Part shown: positions 33,501 to 44,783 of the stretch, one piece after another | Numbering within the stretch: the stretch's first letter is position 1 | How the letters are laid out: each line of letters starts with the position of its first letter | DNA from: Oscheius onirici | Lineage: Eukaryota > Nematoda > Chromadorea > Rhabditida > Rhabditidae | Direction of reading: 5' to 3' | Assembly (NCBI GenBank): GCA_932521025.1 | Contig: OW051472.1 | Coordinates: 1,054,001-1,118,000 of the forward strand | Length of the DNA: 64,000 nucleotides | Notes under the pieces: generated by a model | Database searches by the model: none | What the model was told of the DNA's origin: nothing | Seen by the model: only the letters and a program-made list of their open reading frames with translations | Made by a program: the position numbers and the translations under genes

Positions 33501-36161
33501 GTGCATCTTACAACAAGTTATTCCAAAAATACAACATTTTTCCTAAAAATTATGCACACACCTGATATTACCCAAATCTTACCCAAACAGAGTATGATTT
33601 AAGAACTGAACACACACTGGGAGAGAAGAAACCTCCGGTCTACACTGTTCTCCTGTTCGGTAAAGAAAACTCTGAGAAGGAAGAGTTCATAAATGGATTG
33701 GTAAACTATTGGAGCTACAAGACTCAAAGAGAGGCATCTTTTTCAAAAGGGCATCTAATGCCGGGATCGGTAAGCTGTAAATTGGATTTCAATAGTTCTG
33801 GTTTTTAGTCTTTCTGCAGAAGCAGCATATATCCCGATTGCAGAATCCGGCGTACCAAACGATTGTCGGAATCCAGAAACTTTACGGTTAGTAGAATGAA
33901 AAAGGAGCTAACGTGCAGGTTCAGGTATATGAAATCATTCTGGAAAAGAAGTCATCAAGCAAAATAGTTCGCAGTGTTAGACTGATCAACACCAATGATA
34001 TGACGGAAAATACTGGCAAGAAGGAGATTGCGAACATTTTAAAGGACCTGGAAAATATCGGGTGAGAAAAGAGATACAGAGAAACAGAGGGACAGAGAGA
34101 CGGGGGACAAAGTGATGAACAGACAGAAAGGGACAGATAGAGGCAGAGACAGACAGAGACAGAGAGACAGATTAAAGGGACAGTCCCATTATAGCCAGAT
34201 AGCAAAGATCTGGAAAGCCCGCGCATTCAAACATCAAAACGCCACTTTTTCAATTTCTAATTATTTCTAATCGCTTTCTCGTCAAAAATTATCCCTAAAA
34301 TGAGTGGTGGAACGCTAAAATTGGTGGAAAATTGATCGAAATAGACGAAAAAGCCATTTTTGGTCAAAAAACGATATTTTCACCTATTTCCGTTATTTTT
34401 CCACCATTTTTAGCGTCCCACTACTCATTTTAGACGTGATTTTTGACGAGAAATCGATTGAAACAAGTAAAAATCGAAAAAATGAGTATAAACATCGTAA
34501 AAAAGCAAAAATGCAATTTGTCGTGGGTCCCGCCACGAAGTTGCTGATTTCCCTTGATCGCACGTTCGTACACAACGGGACTGTCCTTTAACTTTCAGTG
34601 ATATCCACGCTGTTGTCTTATTTCAACCTATCTCTAAACCTCCTTTCTACATCCGCAAGCAATGGCAACGGACTCTTATCGAAGCTTCTTTTGTACCTCC
34701 AGACAACAAGTTTCTCTTCTACACACACTCTGGAATATCAAAGCTTCCAACCCAGACTAGAATATGTCTGTATCATGCCGGAGGTGGGATTGATGAGTAG
34801 GACTTACAGCTTACTGTCGGTATACCTTTTTCCAGAGACAATGTCATAATCTACCATACAAGAGGCAGACTGACCGATGATGACTGGAGTGAGAATGCAT
34901 TTTCTACGGAATTGTAAGTGTTCAGGTTTCATTTATAGTGCTTGTTCAGTTTCCTGTCAAAGCTAGCAAGGTTGGAACCATTCAGCCTCGGAGTTAGAGC
35001 CACGGATGACTTGCAGTCTTGCTCCATGACGACAAACATTTCTGTCGATTTTGACCAGCAGCAGGAAGAGGAGGTGCCCAGTAGTTCTGGAGAGCAAATT
35101 ACTCATTCACAAGTCTCTCCAAATCTTCAAGACTTACTCAAGAAGATTCAATTGGATTTTCGTCCTATAGCACAGCCTATCCTAGAAAACAGAACAGTGC
35201 CGAATGAGACGAAACTAGAGATGTTGAGATTTCTATTCACATCTTCGGAATTGGAACTTGTCGCTGAGTTTCTGAATTCTACTGAGGAGAAGACTCTCGT
35301 TCAAGAGAAGAAAGTAGAGGAGGATGACATACGAGCCAAGCCTCCGGAAGATCCCTTTTTCCAGAACCTTGACCAGAAGGTCGACAATCAAGAAGGGAAC
35401 CTAATTACAGTCGTAAAAGTCGGAAAGCCCATTCAGTTGGAAGAACCAGCAAAGTAAGAGCTGTTTAAAACCATTTCAATGGTGTTTCAGGAAGACCATC
35501 AATGAAGACAACCTCCAGATTAAGGATCAGCTGGAAAAAGGGGTAAACCTAATAATCAGGATTAGTGAAGACATGGACAGATTAACAATGGAGAGAAGGC
35601 GGTGCTTTCAGAAGGTTTGTCTGATCATAGTTGAATTAACAACAATGTTAAGCTCGATAATTTGCGACGCAGAGATAGCAGTGAACTGCAGGTCGGATCA
35701 CATTGAACCGTTATTCTTTTCTTTTCAGAGCGACTGGAGCGGCTGGAGCTTAGGATCTTACCGGGAGGAAAAGGATGCCGTGATGGAGAAGATTGAAGAA
35801 TTGAACCGTTTTCTGGATAATGTCAGTATGAGGACAGAGATTTTAACTACATCTTTCAGTTTGATCAAATTTTGGCCACTAAGATAGCCGCACTAGTTGA
35901 AATTCTGAGCGTCAACGGTAAGCCGGTCGATCACAGCAAGCTAACCATCGACGTCCGTGTATTTGAGAGATCTTACGTTGCCTCGATGGCGCAAATGCCG
36001 CCAAATTGCAAAGAGGTTTGTGGCTCAAATTTTTTTCAAATCAAGTTTTCAGTTTGAGAATCTGTTGAAGACTGTGGAAGAGTGAGTTGTGAATTTTCGT
36101 AGAAAAAAATGTAAGTTTCAGGTTGTTCAATAAGTACATGCACAAGGCACCTCGCTTGTGA
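30571..36161 (+). CDS. Cluster gene A: G-domain protein with a second, degenerate G domain
   Basis: Exons 30571..30747, 30788..30865, 31157..31263, 31301..31522, 31561..31692, 31753..31878, 31947..32282, 32321..32397, 33591..33769, 33820..33886, then exons to a TGA at 36159-36161. First G domain: LLIGETGSGKTTLVNSF (P-loop), LLFYDTPGFG (DxxG), NFIYVFTNTR (in place of NKxD), ENVFCFENDCFR. A unique roughly 110-residue region follows (ATEDEMKAVHETILSKQTPA...RRSWQMFENY), then a second domain with the same landmarks but broken motifs: TVLLFGKENSEKEEFINGL and VRLINTNDMTENTG. A helical module (about 35110-35290) and a coiled tail end the protein. Splicing 32397 to 33591 keeps frame (CAA G|AG TAT) and is supported by the paralogue at 52.5 kb. 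One junction near 33887-33904 would need an 18-bp intron and is unresolved. Confidence 0.72.
30918..30959. repeat. GC-rich perfect hairpin in gene A intron 2
   Basis: TAGACATGGCT...AGCCATGTCTA flank a CCGGGCCGGGCCCGGCCC core, forming a 42-base near-perfect palindrome; an A/C-G-rich CGAATCGGACTCGACTCG tract follows. Confidence 0.7.
32873..33565. mobile_element. Foldback Tc1/mariner-like element in gene A
   Basis: Inverted repeats of roughly 100 bp (TCAGGTGTGTGCATAATTTT and complement) flanked by TA on each side (32871-32872, 33566-33567). It sits in the intron between the first and second G-domain halves of gene A. A second insertion-like segment occupies about 32430-32870. Confidence 0.8.
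34172..34591. mobile_element. TTAA-flanked MITE family D, copy 1 (piggyBac-like)
   Basis: Ends TTAAAGGGACAGTCCC and complement, with TTAA at both outer ends (34172-34175, 34588-34591); internal inverted symmetry around AAATGAGTGGTGGAACGCTA. A second, larger copy is at 38952-40060. Confidence 0.75.
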
Positions 36162-36343
36162 TCTGAGCAGAAGTTTTTTTTCTGGTGACAAAATTCCACA
36201 AATTGTGCAAATAATGTATAAAATGGAAATAATATTGTTATGTCTAAGACTTTCAGACTATCGTAATTTGTGGTGAACACGTATTCTCGGTTTTATATTC
36301 AAGTTTATTAGAAAATAAGAGAGAATTATAACAACGACCACTC

Positions 36344-36640
36344 ACAAGGGAAGTGCTTCAGGTCGAAGTGGAGTTTGATGACGAGGGAAGGTGTCATTCG
36401 ATAGCCTATATCATGGGGATCAAGGGGTATATTTCCAAATTTGCTTAATCCCTTCCTGGACCGAGCTATGGCGGTTTTAAATTTTTAAAATCGTGCCCCG
36501 AAACATGAGGCGCGGACACGATTTCTGAAAACATGTCGAGGTGGCCTCACGGTGTGCACTCCGGAATGATAATTTGGTCGCGGGTTCGATTTCTTTTTCC
36601 CAACTTTTGTTTGTTTTGCATATTCAACCTCAACCCCATT
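36344..36640 (+). repeat. SINE/foldback family C, copy 2, truncating gene B
   Basis: Matches 7299-7663 from the left end through the tRNA-like core (GCGGGTTCGATTTC). Its right edge falls inside the G domain of the minus-strand gene B. Confidence 0.65.
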
Positions 36641-37800
36641 GGCTCGGGCCTGGTTCATATCTCCGTACTTGAAAAAGTTAACGAAGGCATTGATGTAGGT
36701 CGACTTTCCAACTCCAGTTTCTCCAAGAACGAGAATGTTCATCTTCTTTGGAAAGCTAGAAAAATAGACTATTGTATAAAAGGATGGACTCACTTTTTCG
36801 TGAACTGAGCATTGACCTTAGAGTTCAGTGTGGATACCACTGGTTTTACCGGTTTCGGAACTTCTTTCTTGTCGTCGTCATCGCGATAGAGTTCATCTTC
36901 CAGCTGTTTTTTCCTAAGATTCTCGGCCTTCTGCCGTTCTGCTTCCTCCCTCTCCTCTCTTTCAGCCTCCTCCTTCTTCTGAGCCTCAATGGCTTGTCGA
37001 GTCTTTTCCTCCAGCCTTCTCTGTCTCTCAGCGATAACTCTTTCTTCTTCCTCAAATCTCCTAACTTTTTCCTCCTCAGCCTGTTGCTCTCTCTGCTGTC
37101 TCTCCAGTTCTAGTCGAGTTTCTGCTGCTAGTCTCTCGTCCTCTTCTAGCTTTCTCTGTCTCTCCGCCATGACTCGTTCAGCTTCCTCCAGTCTCCTGGT
37201 TCTTTCCTCCTCATCCTTCAGTCTCTCTTGACGCTCGACTTCTAGTCTCTCCTTCTCTCGAATTTCAGCTTCCAATCTCTCTCTCTCTTGACGTTCAGCT
37301 TCCTCCTGCTTCCGTCTCTCATCCTCAAGCCGGGCTTCTTCCTCTAGTCTCTCCCTTTCTAGACGTTTAGCTTCCAGTCTTTCAGCCTCCTTCAGTTTAG
37401 CTTCCCGTTCCAGTTCTTCCTGTTTCAGTCTCTCTTGTCTTTCAACTTCTTCGACTCTCACGGCTTCCTGTCTCTCCATTTCCATTTTTTGCATCTCCAA
37501 TTTCTTGACCTCTTCTTTCAGCTCCTTGGCTCTCTCAAGCTCAGCTATCTCTTCCCTCAGCCGTCTTGCCTGCTCACGAAGGGCATCCACGTTGTTCTCC
37601 AGCTGCTTTTCTTGACAGTCAAGAGACTCTGGCTGGACTTTGAAGGAAGAAGGTGGGGGAGTTGGTTCTGATGATGCGGAAGAGGTGAAAGACCTAAAAG
37701 GATTCTATATACAGAGAGACAATATGCTCACTCCTGAAGACTCTCTCCTTCCATCTTATTCTCTCCAGTAGTTTCTATAGAAACCACTTCCGGCTCTGGT
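36345..37800 (-). pseudogene. Cluster gene B: coiled-coil G-domain protein, truncated after the P-loop
   Basis: Minus-strand exons: about 37733-37800 (SPEPEVVSIETTGENKMEGE), about 36790-37690, and about 36640-36745. The main exon encodes about 250 residues of continuous Glu/Arg/Lys/Gln-rich coiled coil starting LENNVDALREQARRLREEIA, ending with a KEVPKPVKPVVS linker. The next exon opens the G domain: KKMNILVLGETGVGKSTYINA...GDMNQARANG. Beyond that the sequence is the family C repeat, so DxxG and everything C-terminal is missing. The first exon and start were not found (37801-38368 shows nothing clear). It may be a truncated gene or may yield a coiled-coil protein with half a G domain. Confidence 0.65.
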
Positions 37801-38368
37801 GACTGTTGAGAGATCGGAAAGTTTTTAGCAATAATTACTTTCCTGGTAGACTGTACGGGAATAGAACACTAAAAGATTGGGGGCAGAGGTCACTCGGGCT
37901 CTTGAAAAATCAGAATATAAACCGACCGAAAGGTTTCGAAGCTGTTATTGAATCTCTTATCAGCTGGTACCTGCCTCTCTCTCTTACTTGGTCAAGACTT
38001 TCTCCTATCTTATGTGACTTCAGTTTTTCAGGGGAATTGTTCAGTATTTTCGAGACCTTTCATGGACTTAGGAAAGATTCAGTAGAATCTGTTTGTGGCC
38101 AAATTGTTCCCATAACCATCATTTTAGCTTCTTCCGGGTGTTGTGTACACAGCTAAAATTTATATTTTTCTGAGGCTCAGAAATCATACCATTTCTTCCC
38201 TTCTTTCGCAACTGCCTTCTTCCGCTATCAGTCCCAACAATTCTCTAATTTCTCCTCATATCTTCAGATAAGACCTGGCACCAGGCAAACAAGCTATTTT
38301 CGCTTCAATGTTCAGGGTTTCTCATACAGATCTTTTCCAGAAGGTTTTACACATTTTTTTCAGAAAGG

Positions 38369-41300
38369 ATGCAGTTCCTGAGCCATCTGACAGAGGAGGA
38401 GAGAACTACTGTCTGGAACATCATCACTGGAATGATACCGACTGAACAAAAGTTCAGTCTACTGGAGGCATGCTGTCTGGATAGAGAGACACTTCAAAAG
38501 ACGAAGATGTTCTTGCTGGAAGGAGGAGATTTGGTAAGATTCTCTATGTCTCTCTACTCTATGTTTTCAGGAGGAAACAATCCTGAGGAGTCTCCTACAG
38601 GATAAACCCGAGCTCGATCAACAAGACGTTGTTCAGATTGAAGAAGAGAAAGTTCAGACCAGTGAGATGGAACACCAGACTGGAATCGAAGCTATATTGA
38701 CACTGATTTCAACAGACGAAAGACGTCAAGTTGTACAATTTCTCCTTGAGAAGAAGCTCTATTCTCCACTGGTCAGTGTCCTTCTAAAAGAGAGCAATGA
38801 GGCCAAGACCAAGTTTGTGGACTGGTTCAAACAACAGGATGACTATGTAAGTCGAATAAGTGGGTCAAAATAATGGTGAGAATTTAGGATGAGGCGGTGG
38901 TCAGACCAATTGCGGAAGAGTTGAGAACAGCTGAGCTGAGGTGAGACAATATTAAATTGTGTGAACGTGTGAACAGGGGAAATCAGGCAACTGCGTGGCG
39001 GGACCCATGACAAACTCATATTTTTACATTTTTAGGGGGTTTACACTCATTTTTTTTCAATGTTTACTTGTTATTAATCGATTTCTCGTCAAAAATTACC
39101 CCTAAAATGTGTGGTGGAACGCTAAAAATGATGGAAAAATCACGGGAATAGACGAAAATAACGATTTTTAGGCCAAAAATTGTTTTTTTGTCTATTTCGA
39201 TCAATTTCCTACCAAATTTGACGTTCTACCACTCATTTTAGACGTAATTTTCGACGACAAATCGATTAAAAACAAGAAGAAGTCGAAAAAATTAGTATAG
39301 AACGAATTATTATTAGTATGCGACCGCAAAAAGAAAGGTGGTTTGGACTCGGCAAAAACAGGGCAATACAAAAACGGGGCAATATTATTTTGGCTCAAAT
39401 GAAAACCCTAACCCCGTCTGATAAAAGTTAGCAGTAAGACGTTGTTTGTGGTTTTCATTTGAGTCAAAATAATATTGCCCCGTTTTTGTATTGCTTTGTT
39501 TTTGTGGAGTCCAAACCACCTTTCTTTTCGCGGTCGCTTTTTTAATAATAATTGTCCCCTTTTTATTAAACATTCGAAGAATATTTTCTGTGGCTCACTG
39601 GTGGTCAAAAAAGCTGAAATTGCGGCAAAGTCCAGAAAATCCCATCTGAGGAGACCCATTCAGAGTTACCCAATCGGTCTGAAACTTCACGCCCCACAAT
39701 GGGGTGGATTCTGAACCACTAGCCAAAATTTGGGGTCAATCGGTTCGGTAGATTTCTCACACCGATCTGTGTCACGAGTAACGGCGGACATCGACGTTTT
39801 TGAAAAATATTTTATTTTTCAACATATCGACTCCAAATTTTTTTTTGTGGTGGCCTTTTCGGTAGGAAAAAAATTCAGACCGATTGGGTGAACTGGATTC
39901 GAGTTATCGCGATTTTCAGTTTTCAGCGCGCCGCACTAAGCCAACGGAAAACCAAACCAGCGCAATAAAACGCGAAAATTCAATATTTGAGGTTTTGCGG
40001 TTTGAATGCGCGGGCTTCCCAGATTGTTCCTATCTGGCTATAATGTCAGTGTCCCTTTAAGACAGAAACAATTAAATTTTCAGGGACCGGACGGCTCTTC
40101 GAGACGTCTTGGATCTGATGAAATCTGACCAGAGAAGGGTTCTTCTCTGTCTCATGATCAAGACGAGACAGTGGAAGAGTTGTGACGCTCTCATTGAATC
40201 GGAGTCTCTGGAAGCTCAGACAGCTTTCATTCAGTGGAAGAGTCAACCAGTGGTAAGAGACAGAGAGACTGGCAAGGGAATGTTTTTAGTCAAATTCCGG
40301 ATATCGGAACGAGCTTGGTACTATTCGAAAGAGCACGAAAAAAAATGTTGTTTCCCAGACCATTTCAATGTTCAAAATACCATTTTGGTCGCCCAAGCAA
40401 ACTCAAAAATTCGAGTCGAAAACGTGTCTTCGGTCCCAAGTGATGTTCTGCAATGCTGTAGAGTAGACGTTTCGCTACAGTTTTGTAGAACATACAAAAG
40501 CTGTGAAAGCACATCTTCAGTTAGAAACAAGGCTCCCTTCCTTCTCTATTTCTAGCGTTGTTTGGTTCAACTGTTTCCGATTGAAGATGTGTTTTCTACT
40601 AAAATGTAGCGAAACGTATACTCTACAGCATTGCAGAACATCACTTGGGACCAAAAACCCGTTTTCGACACGAATTTTGGAATTTGCTTGGGCGACCAAA
40701 ATGGTATTTTGAACATTGAAATGGCTCCAGGGGACAGCAGCAATTCATTCGGCAGCTGAAAGTCTGAGAAACAACATTATGTTTTGTGCTCGTTCAAATA
40801 GTACCAAGCTCGTTCCGATATCCGGAATTTGACTAAAAACATTCCCTTGTGAGACTGTAGTTTCCAGGCCTCCTATCCAGAGGAAGACGACCAGTACTTT
40901 GCTCCTCCCGAAGCAGGAGAAGACAACTGTAATCTGGAGCCGGAATTAATAGACGAAGAGTCAGAGCCAGAACAGTGGTCTCCCTCCTTTGGTGGCAACT
41001 TTTTTGGACAGTGAGTTCATCAGAGAGACCAAAAAGTTTCCAGATTTCCCCAAGAAATGAACATTGTCGTTCTCGGAGAGACAGGAGTCGGTAAATCTTC
41101 TTTCATCAATGGACTGGCCAACTATCTCAAGTTCCCGAATATTCATGTTGCCAAAGATGACTGTGCCGTGATGATAGAAGCTCACTTTACTCAGCTTGAC
41201 CAAGAGGTTTGGGAGAAAAGTTCTACTGAAAAGAAAGTTTTTAGCTGCGACCGAGGAAGATTGTATGCCGGCCGACCATCAGACAGACGAAAGAAGAAAG

Positions 41301-44300
41301 AGCCAATGAGAGAATCAATGTGGCCAGGTCTGCTACACAGGTTGGTGAAATTTTTACTTGAATATGGTGGACTTACAAAAAAAGTGTTACGATCGGTGCT
41401 TGTGGAATATGGAATCCTAACAATAAGACCCATATTTGACGCAAAAGGGATGCAACTTTTCAGTTTTTTTAGTTTCGTTGCCTCCCATCAGGAAGGCTAA
41501 TCCAAAAAGTCTGGAATTCGGGGCAGTCATACAGAGAGACAGAGGGATGGAGGGACATAGAGCGAGACAGAGAGACAGAGGAACAGAGAGACAGACTCAC
41601 CTTCGTCTTGTTCTTGAACCTGTCCTTACAGTAACAGTAGCGGACTCTTGCCTCTGGCCCCCTCCAACTAATCCAGAATCTCATTGTCAATCTTCTCCTG
41701 CTTTCTGGATATCTCCTCCTCTAACCGGTTGAGAACTTGAGCGTGGCGATCAGTCAAAAAGGCCAACTCTTTCCGAAGACTCTCGCTCTTGTAATGGTCG
41801 TAGCGGTTCTCGTTCCAGTCGGCTGCTGTATCTTTTTTCGACACGTACTTGACACGAATTCTTGACTTTCTGCCGTCTCGGGGAATCAGGGAAGCTCATT
41901 CGGCACAAACTTTTGCACTTCCCACGGTTCCGCCACCCAATTTTTCGCCGTCCTGAGCTGTGATGAAGTCTTCCGTCGAGCTGTCAGACACGAATCCTTT
42001 GGCATTTTGACCATTTTCCATCGTCGAGACGGGGCTCCTTGATCATTGAGTATTGAGTGGCCAGGGGCGATAGACGAGTGCTGTTGTTGGCTGGAGAGAG
42101 TTGCGTCGATTCCACAGGCTCTGACGAATCTTCTGGTGGAGAGTCTTCCTTCGACATCTTCTGATGGAGAGAGACGCTACCGTCTGGGACTCGTCGCATC
42201 AGGGGCAAAATTGATTACATTTTTTGTAGTTATTAATGGAGTTGCTCTATAAACTATTAGAAAGTTAATCAACAAATTACTAGGATAACTTTTTGAAATA
42301 GTCTTGCTGCGACCAAAACTCTATAATATTAAAAAGCGAAAGTGTCTGTTGCTGACTCTGTGACTGTGTTTGTTTGTTTGTCCGTGCCCATGAGATTTTA
42401 GTGTATTGCTAATAGTCACCATCTCTGCCCAGACGACCCGGGTTCGATTCCTCTCCTCGCCAAATATTTTTGCTAACTTGTTTTGAGTAGGAAATAGAGT
42501 AAGGGTAACTGCTCGGGGAATAGAAGGGACAGGTTGATCTGTATAAGATCAGAGAGGGATCGTATGGTCAGAAAATAGGAAATTTTGTGTCGGTTCTTTA
42601 GAAGACAGGATCAGAAGAGATCGGTTGACTGGGGAAGGGATCCTTTCACGCAGTTTTTGTGATGAATCACAGTCCTGTCTCGTCGACGGAATACGACGGC
42701 CACATCAAAAAATAATTCAGGAGCCCAGAGCCTACCAGTTCGCCGTCGGTCAAGGCGCCGGCCAGAAGACCATCAGAATCATCGATACTCCTGGCATCGG
42801 TGACAGTGACGGAGTCCTGAAAGATCAGGAGAACTTTAAGAAGATTATTCAGTACCTCTCCAACTACCAGTAATTAGAATTCTCCAGACAATCTAAGCTG
42901 TGAATTTGCAGGGAAATCCACGCGATTCTGATCCTCCTCAAGGTTAATGATCACAGACTGACCATTCCATTTAAATTCTGTCTGAACGAACTCTTTACGC
43001 ATCTTCACGTCTCCGCCAGACAGAATGTCATCTTCTGCTTCACTCACGCTCGAGAAACATTCTACGAAGCTGGTGCTACTCAAAATCTTCTGGAAACCCA
43101 TCTCAAAGCGACCAAAATCGAAATTCCACTCAATCCGGAGACCCTGTTCTATTTTGACAATGAGGCTTTCCGCTTCGTCTGTGCCTGGAGGGAGGGAGTG
43201 AATTTCACCAAAGATCAAGTTGAAGACTTTGATGATAGCTGGCAGCACAGTGTCAAGGAGAGCTTCAGGTAAACTCTCTAGAATCCAGTGGAAATCAGGA
43301 ATTCCAGACTGTTCAGTCAGGTAGCAAAACTACCACCACACAAGACAGAACAAACGCTAGGAGTGAACAGTCTGAGACAGATTGTCTTTGCCATAGCCAG
43401 ACCGATGACAGAGTTGGCTAGAATCAGTGCTGAGAATGCGAGACTGGTTCAGAGGAAGATTGATGAGGTCAAGTTCCTTCAGAGGACTGGGAGAGATCTG
43501 GGAGACAAGCTGCATGTGGATCAGGTGAGAGAGACAGAGGGACAGTGACAGTCTTTCAGGTCTCTCTCGTTCTGGAAACGCTCGACAAGCCCAGAACAGT
43601 CTGTGCAAAATGCATTGAACTTGTGCATCTGGTAGAAAATGATGAGAACTCTCCCATAAAAATCGTTTACACGACGACATGCCACGATGGCTGTTGCTTG
43701 GATGGGGTTGAAGTAAGTTATTCCTCTGAACTTTGAATCATTTTCAGACCTCACTCTACCCGAACGAGGCTCTCAAAGAATGCTACGCTTTGCAAGAGGA
43801 CCATTCTTGTTGCAAAGTGTGTAAATGTCCATGGAACACTCATCTCCACATTACCTACAACTTGACGAAGAAGGTTACGAAGATTCTGGATACTAGTGCC
43901 ATGGACAGTAACTTGAGTCAGATTGAGAAGACCCAGATCTTTATTGAGAAGGCTGAAGCAGAGGTTGGTCTGCCTGTCCTCTGTCAGTGTATCTGAATTC
44001 AGAAGCTGAAACAGGAACAACAGAGAGACATGATCCAGAACTACTGTGCCGAGTTTGGAGCTTTCCTCAGAGCTAACTCTCTGATGAGATATAATGACTC
44101 TTACTCGGAGTATGTGGACTACCTGATCACTGAAACTGTGAGTCTGTCTATCGTTGTCTCTGTCTCTGTCTCTGTCTCTGTCTCTGTCTCTGTCTCTCTC
44201 TCTCCCCTTGTCTCTCTGTCTCTCTGTCCCTCTGTCAACCACTTACTTCCAGCAAGCAGCCGTAGCTCAAGGAGGTTCAGAAGACCTTCTCACTCAGCTC

Positions 44301-44665
44301 CGAGACCACCAGCAAAAGTACAATGAACATGTTCGGTTTTTTACTCAGACTTACATGCCCCAAATTTCCAGATCCGTCTCCTAGAAACTCAAGGCCGCAG
44401 CTCCAACCAAGTCAGAACCATTGAAGAGATCAAAAAGATGGTGGATGATCTGAAAAAGTCGACCGGTACCCTTTTGGAAGAGATCCAAAATCTCGAATGG
44501 ATCAACATCAAAAAGCATATTGAGGACAGAGCACATACAATTCCGCTGGAAAATGGCTGGTTCGACCGGAGGTTCGGTAGCAGGATGGAGAAGACCAAAA
44601 AGCCAAAGAACAAGGAGCAGAAGAAGGGATTCTTTAGATCGGCAAAAAGTTATTTTGGTTTTTGA
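38369..44665 (+). CDS. Cluster gene C: helical modules, G domain, Cys/His-rich (DUF8206-like) protein
   Basis: Exons 38369..38533, 38571..38846, 38888..38940, 40084..40252, 40868..41010, 41044..41206, then (after a 1.4-kb repeat-filled intron) one ending at 42869, 42912..43268, 43318..43524, 43560..43712, 43748..43963, 44003..44137, about 44253..44331, and 44372..44665. N-terminal helical modules (FLSHLTEEERTTVWNIITGM..., LISTDERRQVVQFLLEKK, LDLMKSDQRRVLLCLMIK) precede an acidic linker. G domain: VLGETGVGKSSFINGLANYL, RIIDTPGIGD, VIFCFTHAR, LFYFDNEAFRF. Then a helical region and C-x2-C...C-x2-H-type clusters (RTVCAKCIELVHL, TTCHDGCC, CCKVCKCPWNTHLHITYNL), resembling the DUF8206 domain that accompanies such G domains. 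The tail is Lys-rich. The start follows acceptor tttttttcag. Gene H is a complete inverted paralogue. Confidence 0.82.
38952..40060 (-). mobile_element. TTAA-flanked MITE family D, copy 2, with nested hairpin insertion
   Basis: Right end CAGTGTCCC-TTTAA and interior TCATTTTAGACGT / GTGGTGGAACGCT match copy 1 in inverse orientation. TTAA occurs at 38952-38955 and 40057-40060. The expected length is exceeded because other elements inserted, including a perfect-ended hairpin at 39320-39539 (GCGACCGC...AAAGAAAGGTGGTTTGGA and complement). Confidence 0.65.
40272..40850. mobile_element. Long-TIR foldback element in gene C intron 4
   Basis: 579 bp, almost entirely palindromic (ends CAAGGGAATGTTTTTAGTCA and complement; inner GATGTTCTGCAATGCTGTAG and complement). 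Flanked by direct 7-mers GAGACTG at 40265-40271 and 40851-40857. Confidence 0.75.
41640..42208 (-). pseudogene. Intronless coding fragment inside gene C intron, probably a processed pseudogene
   Basis: The minus strand reads MSKEDSPPEDSSEPVESTQL..., then in another frame MENGQNAKGFVSDSSTEDFI...GSAKVCAE-stop-ASLIPRDGRKSRIRVKYVSKK, ...ESLRKELAFLTDRHAQVLNR..., stop. Coding character is clear over about 180 codons, but it has an in-frame TGA and a frame change, and no introns. The parent gene is not recognised. Confidence 0.5.
42325..42645 (+). repeat. tRNA-like SINE family B, copy 3
   Basis: Head TGTTTGTTTGTTTGTCCG, B box GGTTCGATTCC, tail GATCAGAAGAGATCGGTTGA. Lies immediately before the next exon of gene C. 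Confidence 0.75.
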
Positions 44666-44783
44666 CAAAAAAGATGCACTTAATGAAATATTTCTCTTTT
44701 TCCTCAAATCTATTCGAAAGAGTTAACAACTCTCTTCATACTCACACATCCCAAACCAATAATTTTTCCTTCATTCTTCAGGA

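Noticed and set aside
34942-35457. A separate gene starting at MFSFLSKLARLEPF
   Set aside because: It continues from an upstream exon after a good acceptor and fits as an internal exon of gene A.
44154-44240. Low-complexity [11 protein letters not shown]
   Set aside because: It is the CTGTCT microsatellite inside a gene C intron, not coding.
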